Of a DNA stretch of 25,055 nt, positions 9,233-20,482 are shown in pieces. Where the stretch lies: positions 1 through 25,055 of the forward strand of contig PYST01000471.1 in assembly GCA_003049485.1 (NCBI GenBank), in the 5' to 3' direction. Below the pieces are notes generated by a model, which made no database searches, had not been told where the DNA came from, and saw only the letters and a program-made list of their open reading frames with translations. The stretch is from Ophioceras dolichostomum. Lineage: Eukaryota; Ascomycota; Sordariomycetes; Magnaporthales; Ophioceraceae. How positions within the stretch are numbered: position 1 is the first letter of the stretch; each line of letters opens with the position of its first letter. Position numbers and translations under genes: made by a program.

Positions 9233-12200
9233 TTACATTGCAGCGGTGGTGGTGGCTGGCTCGGAGAGGCTACTACGTGCCCTTTCGATGTGGCCGTCGA
9301 CATCATCACTACTACCCCCGCCGGCGCCGCCGGCAGCGACGACGACGGCGGTGCTGATGAGCGACGGGCTCTCCATCCCGCCCGACAGCGACTCTGCCGT
9401 CGTGACCGCCCTATGGTGCAGCGTCGGCCGCATGCTGTTGGGCCTCAGCGCCGCAGCCGTGGCGGACGCGTCCGCGATGGCCGCCGCCGCGGCCGCGTTC
9501 GGCGCCGTCGAGCCGGGCTTCTTCGGGGGATCGCCGCCGCCGCTGCCCTTGTTCGTCGCAGAAGGCGGGATGCCGTCCAGATCCCGCTCGTTGCGGTTCT
9601 GCTCGAGCAGGTTGCTGCCGAGCGTGGCGCACTTGAGGATCGTCTGGATCAGGTGGTTCTGCTGCAGCGGCTTGGAGAGGTACTCGTCCATCTGGGCCTC
9701 GATGCACTTCTCGCGGTCGCCCATCATGGCGTGCGCCGTCAGCGCGATGATGGGCGTCCGCTGTGTGCCGAGCTGGCGCTCGTACTCGCGGATTTTGCCA
9801 GTGGCCTCGAATCCACCCTGTATGGTGTTGTGTTTCAATCACGTTAGAAATGCCAAGGATGGTTGGTACGTTTGGGATGATATTGATGAGGGGATGGGAA
9901 CAAAAAAACAAACCATGACGGGCATTTGGACGTCCATCAGGATGACGTCGAACTTCTTGACCTTGACCGCCTGCAGTGCCTCCTCGCCGTTTCCGACCAC
10001 GGTGACCACGTGGTGGTACTTCTCCAGGATCTTGACGGCCAGGCGTTGGTTGACGGTGTTGTCCTCGGCCAGCAGGATGTCGAACGACTTGGTGTTGTCG
10101 GCCAGGGAAGGCGTGGCGCGGTTCTCCAGGGCGGGGACCATGCCGTTGCCCAGGTCGATCAGCTTGCAGGGGGTGGTCATGTACGAGGTGATGCCCAGGT
10201 CCAGGCACGACTTGAGGCTGACGTGCACCACGGGCGCCAGCAGCACGATGGGCAGGTACTTGAAGTCGTCAATGCCGCGCAGGCGGCGTGCCGTATCGAT
10301 CGAGTCGACGATAATAACGTCGTAGGGCGACGACGTGCCCTTCCCCCGAAGCTTGGCCAGGAGCTGGTTGTTCTCAGACTCGACCACGACGGGCAACAGC
10401 CCCAGCTCGCCCAGCATCGTGGCCACCTGGGCGCCATGGCCCGTCTTGCCTTTGTCGATGAACAGCACCTGGTGGCCACGGTATGGCTTCAGCTGCTTCC
10501 CGATGAGCTGGACGTCACCGTCGGCCACGCGCACGCGGCACGTGAAGTAGAACGAGCTGCCCTTGCCATACTCGCTCTTGACCCACACGTCACCGCCCAT
10601 CAGGTTCACCAGCCGCTTGGAGATGGACAGGCCCAGCCCCGTGCCGCCGAACTTGCGCGTCATGGAGCCGTCGGCCTGCTGGAACGTGTCGAAGATCAGG
10701 TCCAGCTTGTCCGCAGGGATGCCGATGCCGGTATCGGTGACGACGAACTCTATCGCGTACTCGCCCTCCCGGCAGCTCTGGTCGCTGGACTGCTGGATGG
10801 TCAGGCTGACCTCGCCGTGCTCCGTGAACTTGATGGCGTTGCCCACCAGGTTCAGGATGATCTGCCGCAGCCTGAACGAGTCGCCAATGACGTGGTCGGG
10901 CACCGTGCAGTCGACGCGGTACGTCAGGTCGAGAAACTTCTCGTTGGCCTTGACCGCCAACGTCTTGAGCGCGTTGAAGACGGTCCCCCGCAAAGTATAC
11001 GGGATTTCCTCTATCACCATGCGCCGCGCCTCGATCTTGGACAGATCCAGGATGTCGTCGATAATGGTCAGCAGGCTGTTGGCAAGACTGCTCACGATGT
11101 TGAGCATCTCCCGTTGATACTGTGTCAAGTCAGTATCCAGCGTCAACTGGGTCATTCCGATGATTCCGTTCATAGGTGTCCTGATCTCGTGCGACATGTT
11201 GGCCAGGAACTCTGATTTGGTCTTGTTCGCCAGCTCTGCCGCCTCTCGCGCTTGAGTGTTCCTCTGGATGCTGTCTCGCAAGGAGAACACCATCAAGTTG
11301 ATCTTGCGCTTCAGCTCGTCCATTTCACCAGAAGCTTCAACCTCGACTAGTTTCGTGAAGTCGCCGTCCGTGGCAGCATTAGTGATGTCGCCGAATGCAC
11401 GTACTTGTGCCGTCTATGAAAGAGGTGTCAGTCATAACCAGTGTTAGAACAGAAGGGGAAGGCTGGACACCATCAGCACTGCTTACCAGGTTGTTCGCCA
11501 TTGTGTTCACATCTGTTGTGATTTCTTTCCATCTTCCCTTGAGCCCTGCCATGTCGGCTTGGCCACCCATTATGCCATCAACACCGACATCCTTCGCCAC
11601 GCGCTGCACCTCGTTACAGAAGATAGATAGCCGGTCTACCATGTTGTTTATCGTTTCTTTCAGGATCAAGATCTCGCCCTTAGCTTCGACATCGATCTTT
11701 TGGCTCATGTCCCCATTCGCGATAGCTTGTGTCACGGTAGAGATGGCTCGGACCTGTTGATGATGCCGCATGTCAGCGGATGCGCCAATGTCTGCCTGGT
11801 CAAAATCCCGAGGCGTCGAAGGGAACGGCGCTATGATCATGCGTAGCGGCCCGCCCGGGAGAAGCACAAAAGTACACGCGGTGAACGAAGAAGTTGGGAT
11901 AATCATGAGACGAGTTAAGGCTGGGTGAAAGTGTAGGTAGGCATGCGACATCTTTCGACGCCAGAGCTTCGACTTCCACCTAACCTTTTTTCTTTCTTTC
12001 TGGACTTTTTTTTCAACTTTGAAATTCACATACCTGGGATGTGAGATTCGAGGCCATGGTGTTGACGTTTTCTGTCAAATCTTTCCACTTGCCATCGACG
12101 TTCTCAACCTTGGCCTGACCACCCAAGGTGCCGTCGGTGCCGACCTCACGGGCCACCTTGCTGACCTCGAAGGCAAAGGTGCCTAGCCTGTCCACCATGG

Positions 12201-14103
12201 TGTTGATAGTGTTCTTCAAATCCAGGATTTCACCACGGGCCTCGACCGCGATCTTCTTGTTCAGGTCGCCCATCGCGACGGCGCTGGTGACGTGTGCGAT
12301 GGATCGCACCTGGGTCGTGAGGTTCATGGCCATGCCGTTCACATTCTCCGTCAGGTCGCGCCACGTACCCTGCACGTCGTGGACGGTGGCCTGGCCTCCC
12401 AGCCGGCCTTCGGTGCCGACCTCCCTAGCGATCTTAGTAACCTCGCGCGCGAACTGCTGCAGTTGGTCCACCATGGAGTTTATGGTGTTCTTGAGCTCAA
12501 AGATCTCTCCTCTGCATTCGGCTTGCACTTTCTGCGTGAGGTCGCCCTTTGCGACCGCAGTCGTCACCTTGATGATGTCGCGGACCTGTGTTGTCAAGTT
12601 GTTCGCCATGGCGTTGACGTTGACTGTAAGCTCGTTCCACATGCCCTTGACGCCTTCGACATCGGCTTGCCCACCCAACATGCCCTCAGTTCCCACGTCT
12701 CGAGCGACGCGAGTAACTTCTGAGGCGAAGGTGCGCAGCTGGTCCACCATGGTGTTGATGGTCTGTTGGAGCTGGAGGATTTCTCCCTTGGCCGGCCTCT
12801 CGATCTTCTTGGTCAGATCGCCGTGCGCCACAGCAGTCGTGACCGATGCTATTTCGCGCACTATTATGAGGGAAAGAAGGTTCAGATATGTTAGCATTGT
12901 TACAAGTCATACTGAGCTCCTAGGTATCTGGGAAGTCTCATCCACGACGCGCGCGTCCGCGTGGTTTGGCGTCCCCAGGTGCCAGCTTACCTTGATCCGT
13001 TAAGTTCTGGGCCATGACGTTCACTGTTTGAAGAAGAGTTGGTTAGCGTTTATCCTTTTGTGTTCCAATATCTCACTGGGCCGTAGTACAGCAAGCTGTC
13101 CTGACGGCTCGGTCGATGTCGACTCGATGTCGATCACGGCGTCGCACCACCCAGGCACGACGGGGGATGAACACCAACCGTTGTCAGTCAGCTCCTTCCA
13201 GGTGCCGTCGACCCCCTCGATCTGAGCCTGGCCACCAAGCATGCCCTCGGTTCCGACCTCGCGGGCCACGCGCGACACCTCGCTGGAGAAGATTTGCAGC
13301 TGGTCCATCATGGTGTTGATCGTGCGCTTGAAGGTTGTGATCTCCGGGTCCATTTCCACAGAATTCATCCTAACTTTCTTGGAAAGGTCGCCCCGGGCCA
13401 CAGCCGTGATGATTTCGCCGATCTCCCTGAGAGCCTTCTGGAAGGCCTCGTTGGCCTTCTGATGCTTCCACAGTTCTCTCTCCAGCGTGGCCACGCGCTC
13501 CTGCTCGATGATGGCCAGCGCCTTCTCCTGCAGCTCCTTCTGCTCGCTCAGCTGGGCGTTGACGCCGGCGAGCTCGGCGCGCTGCCTGTCCAGTAGCTTC
13601 GACTGGTCATCGACGTGTTCGCGCAGGCCCTCGAGAGCCTCGCTGCTTAGTGCGGCGATGCCGTCTGGTGGCACTTCTGGGACGCCGTTCTTCTCTGGCT
13701 TGTCTGTCTTATCTGTCTTGTCTGCGCCCGGAGTAGCGGCGGCTGCGGCTGCGGCGAGCTTTGTGGGCGGCGGCTTTGTCGCGCCGTCACGCGCTGAGCC
13801 TGTGGGAGATGTCTCGGCGTCATCGCCGAAGAGGGAGTTTGCTATTTCGTTTGGGGTTTCGGGGAACTTTGTCGCGCTGGCAGAGTTCGCTCTGGTCTCA
13901 AGCTGCTGGACGCGCAGAATCAAGGCGGTGAGCTCGCGCTCCAAGACCTTCTTGTCGGTCGTATCCTCGCCAGGGAGACTGATATAAGCGTTCGAGCGAA
14001 GCAACGGTAGCAACGTGGAGGTGCCGGAGCCGTCGGGACCGGGTGCGCCGATTCGCTCCACAACGGCAGCAATAGCCGCCCATGAGGACGTGTCGGCCGC
14101 CAT
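9233..14103 (-). CDS. NIK1: Group III hybrid histidine kinase (Nik1/Os-1/Hik1 type)
   Basis: Cytosolic osmosensing hybrid kinase. In this family it signals through a histidine phosphotransfer protein and response regulators to the Hog1/Os-2 MAPK cascade, and its HAMP array is linked to phenylpyrrole and dicarboximide fungicide action. Exons, read 5' to 3' on the minus strand: 14103-13179, 13023-12991, 12860-12034, 11753-11487, 11413-9914, 9817-9233 (4137 nt, 1378 residues). Introns are 155, 130, 280, 73 and 96 bp. A coiled coil (about 180-230) precedes HAMP repeats of exactly 92 residues: 228-319, 320-411, 412-503, 504-595, 596-687 and a partial sixth from 688. HisKA has phospho-acceptor H759 (NMSHEIRTPMNG). 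HATPase has an N box near N876 (NLVGNAIKF), DTGIGI at 911 and GGTGLGL near 941. The receiver has E1134/D1135, phospho-acceptor D1178 (LMDVQMP), T1211 and K1233. The tail after about 1250 is Ala/Ser-rich. No transmembrane segment is seen. All catalytic residues are present. The start is the only in-frame ATG upstream of the coiled coil. Confidence 0.96.
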
Positions 14104-14740
14104 GATCGGTGGGCGGGGGTTGGGCGTCGGAACGAGCCGACTGCAGTTTCGCAATGAGGATTCGATGGTAGTGTATGGATGCAATTCGTTGAAAAATCTA
14201 GGGAGTGGAAGGAGGGAAGGAGGCAATGGTGGGGCTGCAGCTTCAGCTATGGTAGCGCCGGCCTCATTGGGGGTTCACGAGCGTCGTAGGTCTCGTAGGT
14301 CGCGGCTCAAAATGTTGAGAGACGGTCGATGAGCGAAAATCGAGGACGTGTGTACCTTCGTTGTTTTAATCTGAAGTGTGTGAAGGTGAATGCGGTCCGT
14401 CGACGACCAAACGGCAGCAGCAGCAGTGTTGGTGAACGAAAGCCGCTTAGCAAAGGCCGAGCAGGCGTGGGCCGTGTGGGGAGCGGCCAGCAGCCCGATA
14501 GCCCCGAATTTTCTTTTCGATTGGAGGCCGTTTCGCGTCTCGAGGCTGCAGAGGGGTACCTAGGCAGGGTACCCAAAGAAAACGAATGAGTCCAAATCCT
14601 AGGAGCCCGGGAGAAGTAAAAATGGACGATTCCCACGACTATTCTTTCAGTGTCGCCAAAGATGGAACTAACAAAACAAGACAACAAAAAGAAAAGGCGA
14701 GTCGAAAGGGAAAGGGGGGCGGAAAGGCCAGAAGCCTAAC
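14104..14740 (-). promoter_or_regulatory. Probable 5' leader of the histidine kinase gene with one short uORF (14267-14247)
   Basis: On the minus strand there is only one ATG between 14740 and the start codon at 14103, over about 640 bases where roughly ten would be expected. That ATG opens a six-residue uORF (MRPALP, 14267 down to 14247) ending 143 bases before the start codon. The depletion suggests a long transcribed leader. Upstream at 14640-14740 the minus strand is very pyrimidine-rich, as is common around fungal transcription starts. The exact start and any leader intron are not determined. Confidence 0.55.
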
Positions 14741-15012
14741 CATAGAAGGGATGGCAAGTAAAGGAGATGGGTACGGAGAGATCAGGTGGACTAGGGGTAC
14801 CAAGCATGCGCCGGCCGGGCCTAATACTTGATTGTTCGGGGTTGCAGTGGACGGCCTGTCACAGCCCGCTGCACGCTGCACACTGCACTACTCAGCAGCA
14901 GGTGTAGGCTATTTCGCTCGCTTGACTAAAAAACCCTTACACAGAATAGGAGGATTGATGATAGCAGGAGCAAAGGCCCCGAGACAACAGGTGTACCTTC
15001 AAGTGTATTCCG

Positions 15013-15058
15013 TAGGTACCACCTCGTGGGTAGGTAGTAGGTAAGCAGGTTGTAGGTT
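15013..15058. repeat. GTAGGTA-rich tract
   Basis: Repeated gtaggta and gtaggt words, the same spacer motif seen at 7424, 7653 and 8591. Non-coding. Confidence 0.65.
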
Positions 15059-15284
15059 GGTATTTATTTGTTGACCCCGTCTTTGGAGCCTCGTCGTCTT
15101 TTTCTTCCCTTTCTTCTCCGAAGCTCTTGTTAGCGCGGATGATCCGACCCTGAATAAAGTTGAGCTAACTGTACGAACAGGTCAGGGACGGACGGGCTGG
15201 GACACCAGTGCCTGCGATCAGCAACCGGCAGAGACACCGCATCTCATATCCAAGCACCTCATCCCGTTTTCAACAATGAAATTC

Positions 15285-15307
15285 GGCAGGCAGGCAGACA
15301 GGCAGAC
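15285..15307. repeat. GGCA/GACA tetranucleotide microsatellite
   Basis: ggcaggcaggcagacaggca plus three bases: five to six tetranucleotide units with one substitution. Non-coding. Confidence 0.8.
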
Positions 15308-18038
15308 GCTCCAGTCCTCCATCGGTTCTTCCCCGAAAGGACGGACCTCGCGATGACAGCCACCCAAGACAAAAAGACCCAACATGAGGACAAGACATCC
15401 AACATCCAGCCCTGCTACAGAGTCGTAAGCTTATTTTGTTGCGGTATTGTTGGTACCGCCCTGCACCGCTACGGTCCTTGGGGTTCATACAGGGCGTTAC
15501 CTCGCTGATGTTCGGGAAAGGCTGGGAACAATCCTGTCGCCCCGTCTTAATCATCGCCCTATAAACTCGTTCACGGTGCGACTCCCTGAGAGCATTGAGG
15601 TCTAGAAGCCCGTTACCTCGGGGTTCCATATCTTGGTTCCCGTTCCTGTCCTATATGGGATATGGTCACTGTAAATCCGGCTTTCTTTTGCATGGCGTCC
15701 TGTGATTGCGGCCACAACTTCCAGTCATCAAGTGTCCTGTGTCGCCCAGATGATACTCTAATACTCGCTGTACCTACCACATCGAGGACGGCCTGCATGG
15801 AGACCACCCTTCTGGTCTCCTCTTCCCCTCTTCATGAGCTCTTAACCCCTTCACTGCCATGCATGTTAGGCGGGCTATTAGCGGACGGGCGGGCGGGCAA
15901 GCTGAAGCGCCCTAAATTGTGGCTGCCGCCATTGACGTCCTCATGTCTCTGCGTTCGGCCGTGGAGTGAGACAGATCAGTTAAAAAGTGAAGCCGTTCTA
16001 GCGTTTGAGACAGGCTTTTACCCTGATTCAATGAGAAGCGCCGTCAGAGGGACCGACAAGCGAGCTGAGGCAGGCATGTGTCCCTGAATCCATTCCTCGA
16101 TCCTCGATCACCGCCTGTTACCACCTTTCCAAGAGTCGTAATTCCCCGGTCACAGCCGGTTTGCGACGGTGATCGACGGGAATACGGCCGTCTCCTCGCA
16201 GCCAGTAACCAAACAGCCACTCGCTCAGGTTGACGTGAAGCGTTGAGGATGGGTGATGCCTCCCCTAGCGCCCCGCTCTCGTCTCTGGGATGGACGAGGA
16301 GAACATGGCACAACCCTACCAATCCATGCGCCCTTCAGCCCGCCGAAGCCGCGCCAAGAAAGCCAAACATTGTCTGGAGAGGGTGTGGCAGCCTGCAGTC
16401 GCCCTTGAGTCCCGAGTCTCATGCTGTTTCTATTGGTCGGAACGATGGTCAAAAGAGAGCAAACTCGCTAGAAGTTGAAGCCGAATCCTGGCGAAATGGT
16501 CTCTTGGGTCGATTTTTTCTCGTCTTCTTTCTACAGTCCCTCTCACCTCTGAGCCTCTCTTGATTTCCACAATGCTTGTCCAAAAGGAGCCACTTCTTCG
16601 TGTCAGAGGCCACACTTTGTCGATCACTCCAGTGGCTGCTGCCCAAGGATACAGGCGCATCCCCGTCTCGCCGCCCTGCGTGCCCATCCTCAATATTCAT
16701 GACGGTGCTCCCCCAAACCACCGATGACGTCACTGCGTGTGGGAGGTGTGGGGCACAACCTGTGTTCTGCGCGATGCCACTGGCTTCACATGTCGCTCGG
16801 ATCCCCATATCTTTTGCCAGACCATAGCAGAAAAGCAACCAACCATCATCAAGAAGAGTCGTACTCTCAGCCCCCATTTATCCCGCGGTGGAGGCCATCC
16901 TACAGTTATATTGCCGCCTATACTAAGGCGGCAGCGGTATCGTGAAGAGTATATATCGTGGCTGACCGGCAAGAACTTTTTCGGGCAGCACGACATGGCC
17001 CAGCGCATATTTAGCTATAATTCCGGGGCAAGCGAGCAAATTGTTTGCGGGCTGAGGAAAGGCATCATCGATGGACTGTAGTGGTATGTAGCAAAGAAGG
17101 CAACGAGGCAACCATACCATGCCTGACCATTGAGTTCAGGTCCTGCAACAATACCGATCTAATCGTTCGCAATTGGCCCTTGGCCAGTGGTCCTATTCCC
17201 CCTTGGCCCTTTCCCATAGTCGCGAGGTCGTCAATCTTTGAGAGGGGTGCCGTGGCTGGTGCGTGTGAGCTAGAGATGGCCCAGGACGATCGGCAAGGCA
17301 TTCTAGCCACCCACAAGCATCCATGAGAATCATGAGCGACGTTTGTGGCGGGCCAGTGGTACCGGCGCTCCGCGAATCCCCGGGATGTTTCGAATCGCCC
17401 AATAGAGAAATCAGACAACGCAGATCGTCCTTAGTGAAAAGGGATGATGGGTGCCGAAAAGGGGGGCGCGGATAAGGCGTTGTGGCAGTTGGGACATCGG
17501 TTTGCTGCCAGCCCAGCTTGGATGAAGCCTCTAGCAGTTCGTTTGAGCCCATGGCACGTACGTGCTAAAAACTTCAACACCCACGACCCACGCGACAAAC
17601 CAACTCGAAAGCGCCAGTTTCCGGAACTTGGGACGACGGGGTTGCGATGTCTTTCACTGATATATACATGCAAACTTCGAACTGAGGAAGCTGAGATCTC
17701 TCTGACCCTTGTGTCCCGACCCTCCTCCCCTTCCCACTAGTGAGGGAGTAGAGACCACGAGAGGCCTCTCGAGGGTCGCCTAGGCGAAAAAGTTTCTGAC
17801 CATTCGTTTCGGTCGGTTCGATTGGGAATGTGGGAGTGTCGATCTCTTTAACCACCTTATATGATAAGGGGCGGTTCTCGGAAATATCCGATGGCATGGT
17901 TCTGCTGATGTAATCATTCAAGCCTTCGTGAAGAACCGATAAGGCCGATAAGGAAAGGTTCCCAGCAATTATCGCAAGTGACTCCTTCGGCCTCGAACCA
18001 ACTGCGGGACGAGTGGACAGGGAGGTTTTTGCGGCTCG

Positions 18039-18071
18039 ATGGTTCTCACTCCGATGGTCAGATGTCATTGA
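18039..18071 (+). promoter_or_regulatory. uORF overlapping the first DUS2 start codon
   Basis: ATG at 18039 opens a ten-residue frame (MVLTPMVRCH) that ends at TGA 18069-18071 and overlaps, out of frame, the first possible start of the Dus2 gene at 18062. Ribosomes translating it would miss 18062 and could reinitiate at the in-frame ATG at 18098. It matters only if the transcript begins upstream of 18039, which sequence alone does not show. Confidence 0.4.
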
Positions 18072-19530
18072 TATCACGATCTGTCAGGTCCTTCGCCATG
18101 GCAGCTACCGAGTCCGTAGCGAAGAAGGTGCCCATCCCGCGGCGCGGGGTCGACTATCGGGGAAAAGTCGTTCTGGCCCCAATGGTCCGGTCTGGCGAGC
18201 TTCCATGTCGGCTCGTCGCCCTCCACTACGGAGCAGATCTAGTCTGGGGTACGTGACTCGAACCAGAAATCCTAAGCGGGTACGAACGAGCGACAGCAGC
18301 AAATACTGGGAACCATAAATCAAGAACCATGCTGTCTGAGTTGCGATCAGACTGACTGACAAGCGTCAACATTCGCCACCTCGCTCGCATCCAGGTCCCG
18401 AGACAATCGACCGTGCCATGATCGGGACGACCCGGCGCGTCAACCCGGCGACCAACACGATTGAGTGGACACGTCCGTCTTCGAACCACCAACACACGCC
18501 CCCAGAAATGGTCAAGGAGTCGGTGATATTCAAGATGCACCCCGAGCTCGAGGCGGGGCGGCTCATCTTCCAGATAGGGTCATCAGACCCCGCACGGGCG
18601 GTTGAGGCGGCGCGCCTGGTAGCCGGCGACGTCGCGGGCGTCGATGTGAACGCCGGCTGCCCCAAACCCTTCAGCACCACGGGCGGAATGGGCGCCGCGC
18701 TGCTCCGCGACCCGGACCGGCTATGCGCCATCCTCGAGGCCCTCGTGGGCGAGCTAACCAAGTCACCCTTCGAGATAGGCGTCAGCGTCAAGATACGCAT
18801 CCTGCCAGACCCGTTAGAAACAGAAGCCCTCGTGCGCCGACTAGTCGCCACGGGCATATCCGGCCTGACCGTGCACTGCCGCACGCCGTCGATGCGGCCG
18901 CGCGAGGCCGCCATCCGCGGCCAGCTGCGGATGGTCGCCAACATATGCCGCGAGGCCGGCGTGGCGTGCCTAATGAACGGCGACGTCGAGGACCGCGATA
19001 AGGCCCTCGCCCTCGCAGACGAGTTCGGCGCCGACGGCGCCATGATCGCCATCGCCGCGGAGAAGAACTCGAGCTGCTTCCGCTCCGCCGCCGACGGCGG
19101 GTTCGCGCCCTGGGACGAGGTCGCCACTGCCCTCCTGAAATACGCGCTCGACGTCGAGAACCGCTTCGGCAACACCAAGTTCTCTATGAACAACGTCATA
19201 CCCGGCCGGAGGCCCCAGCACTTGCCCATCCAGCAGGCCAAGTCCTACACCGCGATCTGCGAGATCCTCGACCTTCCACAGGAGACGATCGACCGCGCTC
19301 GAGAGGTTGATGAGGCGCTAGGTCTTGACAAGCCACCACCAGAGAAGCCGGGCAAGAAAAAGAAGAAGGGGGCCGACTCGCCCGCTGCGCTAGCCTCAGG
19401 GGGTAACATGGCGAAGGCGCGCAAGGCCGATGCGAAGCCTCCAAGGCCTTTGTCGGCAAGGGGCGTCACGTCTCCTTTGCTGGCGGAGCCTCTTCTGGCG
19501 GAGACACAGCCGGCTCTGGACTGCGCATAA
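18062..19530 (+). CDS. DUS2: tRNA-dihydrouridine synthase, Dus2 family
   Basis: FMN enzyme that reduces a uridine in the D-loop of tRNA (position 20 in the Dus2 family) using NAD(P)H. Exons 18062-18248 and 18395-19530 (1323 nt, 440 residues). The 146-bp intron (gtacgt ... catccag) restores VWG|PETIDRAM at the junction. The FMN-barrel opening is clear (GKVVLAPMVRSGELPCRLVA), as are FQIGSSDP, the catalytic cysteine C151 in VDVNAGCPKPFS, VSVKIR (K195), VHCRTPSMRPR (H223) and CLMNGDV. The C-terminus is Lys/Pro-rich (GKKKKKG near 390) with no double-stranded-RNA-binding domain, unlike animal DUS2. Two in-frame ATGs are possible. The one at 18062 gives a short Arg/Ser N-terminus (MSLISRSVRSFA). The one at 18098 (context tcgccATGgc) gives 428 residues and has the better start context. 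It is divergent from NIK1 and convergent with the PP2A methylesterase gene. Confidence 0.94.
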
Positions 19531-20030
19531 GTCAGGGAACTTGGTTATGGTTTGTAATTTTGATATTATTCCTTCAAACCTACCAGAACTTACCTGAGGC
19601 ATCAAGGTAGGCAATGGAAGGGGGAAACTGCGGGTAGCATTGGCGTGGCGTATCTGACTGGCTTTTTGAGTGATATCCTGTGGGGGCTATGCGGAAGAGT
19701 GTCGGTTTTGCGTCACATTCCCTTCTGTAATTATATATGGGGTCTCATAGACGGGGAAGGGAGAGGGAAAGGAAGCACAAAAGTTAGACCATTGGATCAA
19801 GTTCGGAGCAGATCGAGCGAGACTCTATTCAGCATCTAATGCACCGCTTCACTGTGCGCCTCCTAGCGCTGCTTTGATTCTAGCGTGATTGTAATTCAGG
19901 GTATCTATCTCCCAGGGCATTCCGGCCTGCCCTCAAATCTGCTCTGTTCTGCAGCCCCTGGCTGACGTGTCGCTTCCGACCTCTTAGACACTCTTGACCG
20001 CCGCCCTGACCTCTTCGTGAACCTCAAAAC
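19531..20030. other. Convergent spacer between DUS2 and PPE1
   Basis: 500 bases between two stop codons on opposite strands. It should contain both 3'UTRs and poly(A) sites. AT-rich patches lie just after the DUS2 stop (tgtaattttgatattatt near 19553) and at 19729-19738. No gene seen. Confidence 0.6.
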
Positions 20031-20448
20031 TTAAACTTTCTTGCCCTGTGCGAGCAGATCAGACACCTTTGGGGGTAGCACCAGGGCGGTGCGGTCGTTG
20101 CGACGGTGAAAGTCAACCAGTGATACCGCCGTCCTCTCCGGCAGGTCCTCGTGGATGAAATGTCCGGCCTCCGGGAACACCTGGAGGGCATATTTGCCTG
20201 CATAAAATCTGTCAGTCACGCAAGATCACGCTAGTAACCATTTTGGCCTGGTACAGGCTTCCCGCCTAATCACTCACCCTGCATCTGACCGATGGTAAGC
20301 TCTGTGTCCAGGCGATCCGTCCCGGCGAGGAGTAGCAGCTTCCCGCCACGAGCACTCAGAAATTTCTTGCTCAGGCCGACAAACCAGTCCGCCCAGAACG
20401 GCTGCGTGGCAGCTAGGTCGGTGCGCCACTTCCACGGCCTGCTACCGA

Positions 20449-20482
<34 letters not shown>

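Larger units (their letters stand above)
14741..18038. other. 3.3-kb spacer between divergent NIK1 and DUS2 genes, no gene recognised
   Basis: Translations of the longer open frames (for example 15662-16087 on plus, 16449-16877 on minus, 16737-17081 on plus) show no known domain, no coherent codon bias and no matching splice chain. No tRNA with a credible T-arm and acceptor stem was found. The spacer carries promoter DNA for both neighbours and simple repeats at 15013-15058 and 15285-15307. A short, poorly conserved or non-coding RNA gene cannot be excluded. Confidence 0.5.

Noticed and set aside
8991..10325. 444-codon open frame on the plus strand
   Set aside because: Mostly antisense to the last two exons of the kinase. 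The composition is that of an antisense shadow and there is no domain.
9926..11215. 429-codon open frame on the plus strand
   Set aside because: It lies wholly antisense to exon 5 of the histidine kinase. Its translation is Asp/His/Gln/Val-rich, as expected from reading GC-rich coding DNA backwards, and it matches no family.
12128..13003. 291-codon open frame on the plus strand across the HAMP repeats
   Set aside because: Antisense shadow. The repeated pattern in it simply mirrors the HAMP repeats on the other strand.
15662..16087. 141-codon plus-strand frame in the NIK1-DUS2 spacer
   Set aside because: No domain, mixed codon use, high Cys/Ser content and overlapping frames on the other strand. 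It was not supported as a gene, though a fast-evolving small protein cannot be fully ruled out.
18249..18290. T-loop-like word (gactcgaacc, minus-strand GGTTCGAGTC) in the DUS2 intron
   Set aside because: The flanking bases do not pair as a T-stem and no acceptor stem or A-box was found, so it is not a tRNA.
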